From the NCBI GenBank assembly GCA_947628095.1, contig CANQYO010000003.1:1-50847 (forward strand): a stretch of 50,847 bases of DNA. Reading direction: 5' to 3'. This document shows, piece after piece, positions 40,574 to 49,727 of the stretch. This DNA comes from an uncultured Bacilli bacterium. Lineage in GTDB: Bacteria > Bacillota_I > Bacilli_A > RF39 > UBA660. A program made the position numbers and the translations under genes. The first letter of the stretch is position 1; every line of letters starts with the position of its first letter. Below the pieces are notes generated by a model. It had not been told where the DNA came from. It made no database searches and saw only the letters and a list, made by a program, of their open reading frames with translations.

Positions 40574-42161
40574 AAGAAAAAAAATGCGATTAAAAAGATT
40601 AAAAACCCATCCAGTTACAGTTTATATTATATTAACTTTGTTAACGGTTATTGTTAGTGGCATTTTAAGTAGTTTTAATTTTCAAACAACATATAGTACA
40701 ATTAACCCAGCAGATTTATCTATTGTTCAAAATACTGTAATTGTTGAAAATCTTTTAAACTATGATGGTCTTAAATATATAATTAGTAGTGCATCTGCCA
40801 ATTTTATTAGTTTTGCACCACTTAGTATGTTTATTTTAACTGCAATTGGTATGTCAGTTATGATGGCAAGTGGTTTTTTAGAATATTTATCTAAAAAAAT
40901 ATTCTCCAAAATTGATAATAAAATTTTAACGTTTTTAATAATATTTATTGGTATTGTTTCTACAATGATAAATGATATTGGTTATTTGATATTAATACCA
41001 ATAGCTGCTAGTATCTATGAACTTAAAGGTCGAAGTCCTTTAGCGGGAATTATTGCTGCTTTCTGTGGTGTTGCTTTTGGAAGTGGAACTTCTATATTTG
41101 CTGGTTCTAGTGAAGCAACTTTAATACCTTATACAACCAGTGCTGCTCGTTTAGTTGATGAGAATTTTCATGTTAGTATTTTATCAAATTTATTTATAAT
41201 GATAGCAGCAACAATTATTTTATCAATTGTTGGAACAATTGTTATTGAAAAATTTATCGTTCCTAAGTTTGGAAAACAAAAAGAAAAAAGAGATTTACAA
41301 GCTGAAAATGATATTGAAGTAATTGATGATATTGAATCAGAAGAAGATAGATTAAATCGTGAGTATAAGGAACATCGTGGTGCTAAATATGCCCTTATTG
41401 CTGGTATTATCATGATAATTATCTTTATTTATTCAGTTATTCCTAATTTACCTTTATCAGGAATGTTATTGGATATGAATGAAACAACGTATTCTAAACA
41501 AATATTTGGTGATAATTCTTATTTCCAAGATGGTTTCACCTATATGATGTCTCTTTTGTTTATTGTAACTGGTCTTGCTTATGGAATTGGTTCTAAAAAA
41601 TTTAAAAACGACCGTGATGTATTTGAAGGAAGTCATGATAATTTAAGAGATTTAGGTGGAATATTAATTTTAATTTTCTTTGCATCTCAATTTATCTTTG
41701 TATTTCGAAAGACTAATATAGGAACAATTATTACTGGAATTGTTGCGAATGTAATAGATAGTATTACTTTTGGTGGTATTCCTTTACTTATTTTAGCTAT
41801 TTTATTGATAGCTTTTGCCAATTTATTCTTACCAATGGCTGGTTCTAAATGGCAAATTCTAGCACCTGTAATAGTTCCACCTTTAATGCAATTTAATATA
41901 TCACCTCAATTTTTACAATTTGTATTACGAGCTGCTGATTCCATGACCAAGGGAATAACCCCTTTATCAACATTCTTTGTAATCTTTATTGCTTATATGA
42001 ATATTTATAATAAAGATAAAGATAACCCAATTGGAATTTTTAAAGCAATTAAAATAATCATGCCATATTGTTTAATTATTTCAGCTACATGGTTGCTACT
42101 TTTAATCGGTTGGTATATAATAGGTTTACCAATTGGACCAGGAGTAGGGCCAACTGTGTAA
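40554..42161 (+). CDS. AbgT family transporter
   Basis: SPLAGIIAAFCGVAFGSGTSIFAGSSEA and GSKWQILAPVIVPPLMQFNISPQFLQFVLRAADSMTKGITPL; ~12 TM. Confidence 0.85.
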   Translation: MVIKMNKRKKMRLKRLKTHPVTVYIILTLLTVIVSGILSSFNFQTTYSTINPADLSIVQNTVIVENLLNYDGLKYIISSASANFISFAPLSMFILTAIGMSVMMASGFLEYLSKKIFSKIDNKILTFLIIFIGIVSTMINDIGYLILIPIAASIYELKGRSPLAGIIAAFCGVAFGSGTSIFAGSSEATLIPYTTSAARLVDENFHVSILSNLFIMIAATIILSIVGTIVIEKFIVPKFGKQKEKRDLQAENDIEVIDDIESEEDRLNREYKEHRGAKYALIAGIIMIIIFIYSVIPNLPLSGMLLDMNETTYSKQIFGDNSYFQDGFTYMMSLLFIVTGLAYGIGSKKFKNDRDVFEGSHDNLRDLGGILILIFFASQFIFVFRKTNIGTIITGIVANVIDSITFGGIPLLILAILLIAFANLFLPMAGSKWQILAPVIVPPLMQFNISPQFLQFVLRAADSMTKGITPLSTFFVIFIAYMNIYNKDKDNPIGIFKAIKIIMPYCLIISATWLLLLIGWYIIGLPIGPGVGPTV

Positions 42162-42170
42162 GGAGGATGT

Positions 42171-43271
42171 ATGAGTTTAAAAGCTGGAATTGTGGGACTT
42201 CCTAATGTTGGTAAATCAACTCTTTTCAATGCTATTACTAAGCAAAATATTTTAGCTGCCAACTACCCTTTTGCGACTATCGAACCAAATGTCGGAGTTG
42301 TAAATGTACCAGATAAAAGAATGAATGTTTTAAATGATATGTATATGCCTGAACGCTTAATTATGGCAAGTTATGAGTTTACAGATATTGCTGGACTTGT
42401 AAAAGGTGCTTCCAGTGGTGAGGGTTTAGGTAATAAATTTTTATCACATATTAGAGAAGTAGATGCAATTGTTGAAGTTGTTCGTTGTTTCGATGATTCT
42501 AATATTATTCATGTTGAAGGAAACACCGACCCTTTAAGAGATGTTGATATTATTAACTTAGAGTTATCAATAAGTGATTTAGAAATTGTTAATAATCGTT
42601 TAGATAAAATATATAAAAAAGCAATGACAACTAAAGATAGTGATTCTTTAATTGAAGTAAGTGCCTTGACTAAAGCCAAAGAAGTTTTAGAAAAAGGTGG
42701 AGCTTTACGTGATATTACTTTTACAGAAGAAGAACAAGCTAAGATACTTGGTTATCAATTTCTAACAATGAAACCAATTATCTATGTTGCTAATATAAAA
42801 GAAGACGATTTAGCTAAACCAAATAATGATTATGTAAAAGTTTTAGAAGATTATGCTAAAAAGAATTCAAGTAAAGTTATTAAGATGTGTGCTAAAGTAG
42901 AAAGTGAACTTGCTGAACTTTCAATTGAAGAAAAAGAAGAAATGCTTGCTATGTTAGGAATTAAAACAAGTGGACTAGACGATTTAATAAATGCAACATA
43001 TGAAATATTAGGTTTAAAAACGTATTTTACGGTTGGACCAGATGAAGTTCGAGCTTGGACTTTCAAAGATGGTATGAATGCAAGAGATTGTGCAGGAATT
43101 ATTCATACTGACTTTCGTGAAGGGTTTATTAAAGCTGAAGTTATTAGTTATAATGATTTAATTGAAGCTGGAAGTGAACTTAAAGTTCGTGAGCTTGGAA
43201 AATTAAGAATAGAGGGAAAGGAATATATAATGCAAGATGGTGATATTTGCCATTTTCGATTTAATAGGTGA
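42171..43271 (+). CDS. ychF: Redox-regulated GTPase/ATPase YchF
   Basis: [53 protein letters not shown]; ends in TGA. Confidence 0.98.
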   Translation: MSLKAGIVGLPNVGKSTLFNAITKQNILAANYPFATIEPNVGVVNVPDKRMNVLNDMYMPERLIMASYEFTDIAGLVKGASSGEGLGNKFLSHIREVDAIVEVVRCFDDSNIIHVEGNTDPLRDVDIINLELSISDLEIVNNRLDKIYKKAMTTKDSDSLIEVSALTKAKEVLEKGGALRDITFTEEEQAKILGYQFLTMKPIIYVANIKEDDLAKPNNDYVKVLEDYAKKNSSKVIKMCAKVESELAELSIEEKEEMLAMLGIKTSGLDDLINATYEILGLKTYFTVGPDEVRAWTFKDGMNARDCAGIIHTDFREGFIKAEVISYNDLIEAGSELKVRELGKLRIEGKEYIMQDGDICHFRFNR

Positions 43272-43276
43272 TATAG

Positions 43277-43921
43277 ATGTCAGTTAATAATTTATTAGGT
43301 ATAATTACTAGTTTAGGAGTTTTTGCTATTTTTCTTTTTGTTGTTTTAATAGCAGTTCTAATAGCAGCATATGTTTTTTCAAGTTTAGGAATTATGGGGC
43401 TTGCTAAGAAAAATGATTTACCAGCACCTTGGCTTGCTTTTATTCCAGGAGGAAGAAGTTATTTAATAGGAAAACTTGGTTATGAAATTTATGTTGAACC
43501 AAGTAAGCGAAATCAAACTTTAACTTGGGTAACTTTAGGTCTTGGAATAGGAGCTTTAGTTTTTGATATTAATAATTATCTTTTAGGAAATATGTTAACT
43601 ATAGCTTTAACTGTTTTCCAAACAGTTGCCTTTTATAATATTTTTAAAGTTATTAATGAAAAGAACTGTGTTATTTATACAGTGGTAACAGCTATATATA
43701 ATAATCTTGGTGGAATATTCTTATATTTAAATCGTGATAAAGCTGAAAAGAGAGAAATTGCTCCATTAGAAATTTCTGAAGAAGTTAATGAAGATTTATC
43801 TTCTGAAGAAAAACAAACTGAAACAAAACCTACTATTGAACATAATTTTTGTATTCATTGTGGTGCTAAACTTAAACCAAATTCTAAATTTTGTGGTGAA
43901 TGCGGAAAAGCAATCAAATAA
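43277..43921 (+). CDS. Membrane protein with C-terminal zinc ribbon
   Basis: N-terminal TM segments; C-terminal FCIHCGAKLKPNSKFCGECGKAI. Confidence 0.75.
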   Translation: MSVNNLLGIITSLGVFAIFLFVVLIAVLIAAYVFSSLGIMGLAKKNDLPAPWLAFIPGGRSYLIGKLGYEIYVEPSKRNQTLTWVTLGLGIGALVFDINNYLLGNMLTIALTVFQTVAFYNIFKVINEKNCVIYTVVTAIYNNLGGIFLYLNRDKAEKREIAPLEISEEVNEDLSSEEKQTETKPTIEHNFCIHCGAKLKPNSKFCGECGKAIK

Positions 43922-43945
43922 ACATCAAATTTTGATGTTTTTTTT
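43922..43945 (+). terminator. Rho-independent terminator
   Basis: ACATCAAATTTTGATGTTTTTTTT. Confidence 0.85.
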
Positions 43946-44023
43946 GAATTTTTAGAAAATAGGTTCTTCTTTCTTGACTTCCCAATTATCTTAATTTATA
44001 CTATTCTTATAATAGGTGATGAT

Positions 44024-44656
44024 ATGAAAAAGAATAAAAAGAATGATAAAAAAGAAAAGACTTTACTTTGGTTTGTAACAATTATAATTGAAGTAATTTT
44101 AGCATTTGCTTTATTAATTAATAGTTTGCAAATAATTTTATATGGAACAAATACTGTTTTGCATATTTTTGATAATGAGAAATTTCCAGATTATATAAGT
44201 AATTTTTATAACCCTGATTTTACTGGTGAAAGTGACGAGGAAAACTTTAATTACTTGTATTTTATAACATCAGACTATGAAAGAGATTTAATTCAAAATG
44301 AAGCAGTTTCAAGTGACAAGGTAATTGCATTTACATGGGTTAAAATTATAACAATTGAAGTATATCTAATATCTTTTGTACTTGTTTGTGTTATGACAAG
44401 ACGTTTACTTCGAGTTAAGAATTCTCAAAACCCATTTGTAAATGACAACTTAGAAATTATTGATAAGATAAAACGTTACTTAGTAATTGGGTTTGGTGTT
44501 TATATGTTAGGAATAATAATTATTTCTATCTTCTGTAACCCTTTAGGTACAATAGGAAATATAAATGTATTATTAATTTTCTTAATTATGTATGGTTTAG
44601 TTGATTTTGTTGATACCTTAATAAAACGAGGAATAGATTTAAAAAGTAAAAAATAA
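44024..44656 (+). CDS. Hypothetical membrane protein (possibly DUF2975-like)
   Basis: Four hydrophobic segments; NPFVNDNLEIIDKIKRYLVIGFGVY. Confidence 0.6.
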   Translation: MKKNKKNDKKEKTLLWFVTIIIEVILAFALLINSLQIILYGTNTVLHIFDNEKFPDYISNFYNPDFTGESDEENFNYLYFITSDYERDLIQNEAVSSDKVIAFTWVKIITIEVYLISFVLVCVMTRRLLRVKNSQNPFVNDNLEIIDKIKRYLVIGFGVYMLGIIIISIFCNPLGTIGNINVLLIFLIMYGLVDFVDTLIKRGIDLKSKK

Positions 44657-44683
44657 AAGCTTGTAGATTTACAAGTTTTTTTT
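44656..44683. terminator. Terminator between convergent genes
   Basis: AAGCTTGTAGATTTACAAGTTTTTTTT. Confidence 0.8.
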
Positions 44684-45042
44684 CATTTAATACCTTTAAT
44701 ATATTTTTTATTAATTTTAATGAACTCTATTATATTTTTAATTTCTTCATTTGTTAGTTCTTCATTTTCTTTTAAATAACCGTTTTCAATAAGAAGTTTT
44801 TTTAAAGCTTCTTTTTCTTTAATTTCCGTTTCAGATGTATTAATTTTACTTTCATTTCCTAATAAATAATCAGTTGAAACATTATAAAATTTTGCTATGT
44901 CTTTTAAAACATCATAATCTGGCTTTCTTTTATTACTTTCATATTGTCCATATCTAACTTCAGATAAATTTAAATTAATACTAACCTCTTTTTGAGTTAA
45001 ATCATTAAGTAATCTTAAAGATTTTAATCTTTCTCCTAACAT
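44683..45042 (-). CDS. XRE family helix-turn-helix regulator
   Basis: MLGERLKSLRLLNDLTQKEVSINLNLSEVRYGQYESNKRKPDYDVLKDIAKFYNVSTDYLLG. Confidence 0.93.
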   Translation of the reverse strand: MLGERLKSLRLLNDLTQKEVSINLNLSEVRYGQYESNKRKPDYDVLKDIAKFYNVSTDYLLGNESKINTSETEIKEKEALKKLLIENGYLKENEELTNEEIKNIIEFIKINKKYIKGIK

Positions 45043-45076
45043 ATTGAATTCCCCCTATTTCAATTTATTATAAACA

Positions 45077-45295
45077 TTAATTTTTAGTTTTTTCAATAGT
45101 TATTTTAATATTATGTTTATTACACATATCTAAAAAATCATTTAAAAACATTCTATTTCTTCCATTTTCTATATTATTTATACTATCTCTACTTCTATTA
45201 ATTGTTTTACCAAATTCAGTTTGATTTAATTCAGTCCATTCTCTTATAATTTTAATAATTTCAGTTGCTTTATATTTATTAGCAATAAATTTCAT
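45077..45295 (-). CDS. Small XRE-type HTH protein
   Basis: Start MKFIANKYKATEIIKII preceded by a TAGGTGAT RBS; LNQTEFGKTINRSRDSINNIENGRNR. Confidence 0.85.
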   Translation of the reverse strand: MKFIANKYKATEIIKIIREWTELNQTEFGKTINRSRDSINNIENGRNRMFLNDFLDMCNKHNIKITIEKTKN

Positions 45296-45344
45296 ATCAT
45301 CACCTAATAAAAGATTATCATTAATACTCAAAAAAAATCACAAT

Positions 45345-45403
45345 TGAGTATTGATTGTACTCATTTTTTGTGTTATACTCTTTTTGAGTATAGATAGTAC
45401 TCA
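45345..45403. promoter_or_regulatory. Two 19-bp inverted-repeat operators flanking the surface-protein promoter
   Basis: TGAGTA-TTGATTG-TACTCA (45345-45363) and TGAGTA-TAGATAG-TACTCA (45385-45403), centres 40 bp apart; -35 TTGATT / 17 bp / -10 TATACT between and overlapping them. Confidence 0.85.
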
Positions 45404-45421
45404 AAAAGAGGGACAAATATT

Positions 45422-48019
45422 ATGAATAATAGTAAAAAAAGCATAGGAATAATAGTAACAGTAGTAGTAATGTTATTAACAGTATTTGGAGTAACATATG
45501 CCTTTGTAAACTTTACTTTAAATGGTAATGAAAATTCTATTCTTGTAACAGGAGACATCTACATGAATTATACTGAAACTAATCAAATTAATTTAACAGA
45601 TGCAGTTCCAATGGATAAAGAAAGTGCATTAAAATTATCTGACAATGTATTTAATTTTACAATAAGTGGCAAAAATCAAAGTAAGAAAGATATCTATTAT
45701 GGAATAAGTATAGTCTATGGAGAAGAACAAGCAAGTAAAACTAGATTAAAAGATGAGGATATAGATGTCTACTTAACAAGTGGAGAAGATGTACTTGTAA
45801 ATGCAAATAGATATAAGAGCTTAAATGATACAAGAATATGGGCAGAGAAAATAGATGCAGGGACTAATTCTTATACAAAAGAATATTCATTACGATTATG
45901 GGTAGACGAGAGTGTAATAATATCAGATACAGATGCAAATAAAGATTATACTCAAGAAGTATGGAATAATAGTTATGCTAGTTATAAAGTAAAAGTAGAT
46001 GGAAATTTAAATAAAATGAACATTCCGTTAGAGATAGATGCCAAAGATAGTTATTTTGAAAATGGAAAATCATATTTTATAGTAAATATAAGCAATTACT
46101 TAAACCCACAAGTTGCGACTAAAACAATAGCAACGGCAGATATTATGAAATTAGATATAACAAGTACAAATAAAGATGTAGTATTCACATATCAAGACGA
46201 TACAGGAAATAAAGTAGATGAAGAAAGTTCAACATTAAGTCAGACTTACACCTTTGATACAAACAAAGTAATAAAAATACAGGTTTATGTAACATCTAAA
46301 AATGTAGAACCAATAAATGCAGATATTAATATTAAAGTAACAAAAAATGATAATGAAACATACGAAGTTTTGAAAAATATGAGTTTAAGAGGAGCGAATG
46401 AATATTATTGTCAAAATAATGGTTTTACAAAATTAGCAGATTGTTTATTAGTATCTGAACAATATAGTAAAGATGTAGAAAGTGCAAAATTAGCTATCAA
46501 AAAGAAAGGTGCTCCAACTTTAAGTAAAACAGCACCTGAAATAACTTATATAGCAACAGCTGAAACCACAGGAGCAGAAGTGACTCAAAGAGGTGGTTAT
46601 GCTTGGGCGTATGGTGATAGTTATACTTTTGATATAAATAACGGGACATTTACATTATCAGGAAATGTGAAAACAAATCAAAGTTTAAGTGATGCCATAC
46701 AAGGAAAGTGGACATGTGGAGCTACTTCAGATAATATAACAAATTGTAATACTATATATCATATAACATTAATGGAAGGAAATACAATAAAAGCAGCAAG
46801 TAGTAGTACCTATCAAATAGCAAATGTTATAGGTTCAGAAGTTGGTTTATATCAAACAACCGACAATGATGGAGATACATATTTTTATCGAGGAGATATT
46901 AAGAACAATAATGTAAAATTTGCAGGTTTTTACTGGAAAATAATAAGAGTAAATGGAGATGGTTCGATAAGACTTATTTATAATGGAACAAAACCAAATT
47001 CAAATGAAATGAATGCATCTTCTGTAACTGGAATAGGTGTTGCCTATAACAAAAAATATTCCGACCCAGCATATGTAGGTTATATGTATGGAGATAATTT
47101 TTCGACTGCCCCAATTAAAAGTAAAGAAGTATATTATAATGGTATAACTGCAAATACTAAGTATTACTTTGGTACTGGATATACACCTAATGATAATGCT
47201 GGAACTTTCAAAATAACTGGAGCTGATTACTTAGGTACATTTACAGAGTGGAACTCAGCTGGAAAGTTAGCAGAAGGTTACAAATATACATGTATGTCGA
47301 CAATAGCCGATGGAACATGTCAATTTTTAATAGAAATAAAAACATTTAATGATGCAACAAGCATACAAGCATATTATTGGACATATGGTTCAACCAGTTA
47401 TGAAGCAATTAGAGAAGATACAGCCAGTAGTAATGCTAAAATAGAACTCGAAAATTGGTATACTAATACATTAGCAAAAGCAAAAGAAGCAGGAGAAACA
47501 GCAGATAAATATATAAATCTTGGTGGAACATTCTGCAATGATAGAAGTCTATCTTCACAAGGTGGAAATGGTGATGGTTTTTCAATCGTACCAACTACCT
47601 ATTATGGAGCATATGACAGAAATGTAAATAAAAAGGCTGCAAGCTTAATATGTCCAAATGCATTAGATTTATTTAGTGCTAAAGGAAGTAGTGGTAAAGG
47701 AAATAAAAAGCTAGAGAAACCAATTGGGTTAATAACAGCTGACGAAGTCGCATTAGCCGGTGGTTTATATAATACTAAAAATGAAAGATACTATCTAAAA
47801 ACCGGAGCTGCTTATTGGACAATGTCTCCTGTTAACTTTAGTTCGATTGCCTCTCAAGCTCGTGAGTTTGATATTGACCAAGATGGCAAGTTCAAAGACG
47901 ATTGGGTTCCTTTTACTACTTCTGGTCTACGTGCAGTAATCAATTTAAAGAAAGAAGTATTATTAGCTGGAGGAAATGGCACAATGGACGACCCATATAC
48001 AGTAAAGTTAGCTAGTTAA
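45422..48019 (+). CDS. Large secreted/anchored surface protein, TasA/camelysin-like N-terminus and lectin-like (WTMSP...GLR) C-terminal domain
   Basis: N-terminal TM IGIIVTVVVMLLTVFGVTYAF; FTLNGNENSILVTGDIYM; C-terminal AAYWTMSPVNF...TSGLRAVINLKKEVLLAGGNGTMDDPYTV. Confidence 0.75.
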   Translation: MNNSKKSIGIIVTVVVMLLTVFGVTYAFVNFTLNGNENSILVTGDIYMNYTETNQINLTDAVPMDKESALKLSDNVFNFTISGKNQSKKDIYYGISIVYGEEQASKTRLKDEDIDVYLTSGEDVLVNANRYKSLNDTRIWAEKIDAGTNSYTKEYSLRLWVDESVIISDTDANKDYTQEVWNNSYASYKVKVDGNLNKMNIPLEIDAKDSYFENGKSYFIVNISNYLNPQVATKTIATADIMKLDITSTNKDVVFTYQDDTGNKVDEESSTLSQTYTFDTNKVIKIQVYVTSKNVEPINADINIKVTKNDNETYEVLKNMSLRGANEYYCQNNGFTKLADCLLVSEQYSKDVESAKLAIKKKGAPTLSKTAPEITYIATAETTGAEVTQRGGYAWAYGDSYTFDINNGTFTLSGNVKTNQSLSDAIQGKWTCGATSDNITNCNTIYHITLMEGNTIKAASSSTYQIANVIGSEVGLYQTTDNDGDTYFYRGDIKNNNVKFAGFYWKIIRVNGDGSIRLIYNGTKPNSNEMNASSVTGIGVAYNKKYSDPAYVGYMYGDNFSTAPIKSKEVYYNGITANTKYYFGTGYTPNDNAGTFKITGADYLGTFTEWNSAGKLAEGYKYTCMSTIADGTCQFLIEIKTFNDATSIQAYYWTYGSTSYEAIREDTASSNAKIELENWYTNTLAKAKEAGETADKYINLGGTFCNDRSLSSQGGNGDGFSIVPTTYYGAYDRNVNKKAASLICPNALDLFSAKGSSGKGNKKLEKPIGLITADEVALAGGLYNTKNERYYLKTGAAYWTMSPVNFSSIASQAREFDIDQDGKFKDDWVPFTTSGLRAVINLKKEVLLAGGNGTMDDPYTVKLAS

Positions 48020-48075
48020 TTATAAAGTGGTAATAGAGAATAAATAAGAATAAAATAAAAAAAGAAAATAGAAAG

Positions 48076-48118
48076 AAAAAAACATAAATTAGAAAAAATA
48101 GTTTATGTTTTTTTCATA
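48076..48118. terminator. Terminator after surface protein gene
   Basis: AAACATAAATTAGAAAAAATAGTTTATGTTTTTTT. Confidence 0.75.
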
Positions 48119-48129
48119 CTTATTAATTA

Positions 48130-49485
48130 TTATTTATCTTTTTCATTTAAAAATCTTTTTAAGAGAAAAGTCATAAAATAAGGGAATGTATAGAATTTAT
48201 CATTAAAAGCTATATTTTTATTACATAATTTAATTCCATATTTAATGTTTTTATATTGCTTTTTTTCTATTAATTTATTTAATGAATATGTTGCATTATC
48301 AGATGCTTTAACTTCAACTGGAATTATATTTTTATCGTCTCTTATTATAAAGTCCATTTCAATTTTATTTTTATTGTCTCTATAAAAGAATAAATCAAAA
48401 CCAGCCTTAGTGAGCATTTCGGCAACTATATTTTCGTATAATGCACCTTTATATGTTCCAAAGTTTTGATTATTTCTTAAATCTTTTTGAGTTTCCTCAT
48501 CAAGAGAACCTATTAATAACCCTGTATCTCCAAAGTATAGACGATAGTTATCTGGGTTATAATTAACTTTTAAAGGCATTTCTAAGTGGTCTAGAGAATA
48601 GCTTATATTAATTATTCCAGCTCTATCTAGCCAATCAATAATTCCTACATATTCTCTATTTCTTGCACCATCTTTAAGTTTAGTAATTTGAAATTTTTTA
48701 TTGTCATTACCAAGAAATATTTTAATTTTTTTATATGCATCTAATATTTTTGATTTGTCAAGTCCACCAGCATATTTTGTAATATCTTCCTCATAATCTA
48801 CTAATAGTTTTTGTTGTTGTGCTAAGATACCGCTGAAATTTTTATTATCAATAAATGTACTTACGATTTCAGGCATTCCGCCAGTTATTAGATAATCTTT
48901 AAAATTGCTCATCATAACATCATATTGTGTAGTTGTTAAAGGTTTAACTTCTTTCATACATATATATAAATCTTCTATTTGCTCATTACTATACCCTTTA
49001 GCCCATAAAAATTCTTCAAAATCTAGTGACCTCATTGTATAATCTTCTTTATTGCCAACACTATTTGAGTGTATTTGATTATAGTTAATTCCCATTAGTG
49101 AACCAGAACAAATAACATCAAATCTACCATCTTGATGAAAAAATTTTAAAGAGGTTGCTGTATCTGGATATTCTTGCATTTCGTCAAAAAATATTAACGT
49201 TTCTCCAGGTATAAATTTAAAATTACTATTTAATAGACTTATATTTTTAATTATATTGTCTGTTGTATAACCATCTTGAAATATTTGTTTAAATTGTGGC
49301 ATAGAAACATAATTAATCTCAATAAAGGATGTATAGTTTTCTTTACCAAATTTTTCTATTGATGTCGTTTTTCCAATTTGCCTTGCACCCTTAATTATTA
49401 AAGGTTTTCTGTCTTTTGAATTTTTCCATTCAACTAAATATTTATCGATTTTTCGCTTTAATTCAGCCATCTTATCACTCTCCAA
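48130..49485 (-). CDS. AAA_14/DUF4143 family ATPase
   Basis: RKPLIIKGARQIGKTTSIEKFG; LIFFDEMQEYPDTATSLKFFHQD; C-terminal FFYRDNKNKIEMDFIIRDDKNIIPVEVKA nuclease-like fold. Confidence 0.9.
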   Translation of the reverse strand: MESDKMAELKRKIDKYLVEWKNSKDRKPLIIKGARQIGKTTSIEKFGKENYTSFIEINYVSMPQFKQIFQDGYTTDNIIKNISLLNSNFKFIPGETLIFFDEMQEYPDTATSLKFFHQDGRFDVICSGSLMGINYNQIHSNSVGNKEDYTMRSLDFEEFLWAKGYSNEQIEDLYICMKEVKPLTTTQYDVMMSNFKDYLITGGMPEIVSTFIDNKNFSGILAQQQKLLVDYEEDITKYAGGLDKSKILDAYKKIKIFLGNDNKKFQITKLKDGARNREYVGIIDWLDRAGIINISYSLDHLEMPLKVNYNPDNYRLYFGDTGLLIGSLDEETQKDLRNNQNFGTYKGALYENIVAEMLTKAGFDLFFYRDNKNKIEMDFIIRDDKNIIPVEVKASDNATYSLNKLIEKKQYKNIKYGIKLCNKNIAFNDKFYTFPYFMTFLLKRFLNEKDK

Positions 49486-49494
49486 GATAATTTT

Positions 49495-49575
49495 ATCACA
49501 TTTTTAGAAAGAAAAACAAGGCAATTTATCACATTTTAGAAAGAATTTTCGACATAAAAATCACATTTTTAGAAA
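49495..49575. repeat. Three direct repeats ATCACATTTT(T)AGAAA in the promoter region of the AAA/DUF4143 gene
   Basis: Copies start at 49495, 49528 and 49560 (32-33 bp spacing). Confidence 0.85.
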
Positions 49576-49727
49576 ACTTGTTATAATCATAATGATTTTA
49601 GCAGTAAAAATAAAAGGCACTGTTAATTAAATTAACAATGCTCAACCATTATAAGGTAGGCATTTAGCATAAAAACTAAATTGCTTCCTACAAATTAAAT
49701 TATAATAGATAATCATAAATTTGTAAA

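Noticed and set aside
48130-49485. Defence island around the AAA/DUF4143 gene
   Set aside because: Single common housekeeping-type ATPase with no recognisable nuclease, toxin or defence partner alongside
49495-49575. CRISPR array
   Set aside because: Only three short 15-16 nt AT-rich repeats with ~17 nt spacers and no cas genes; better explained as operators
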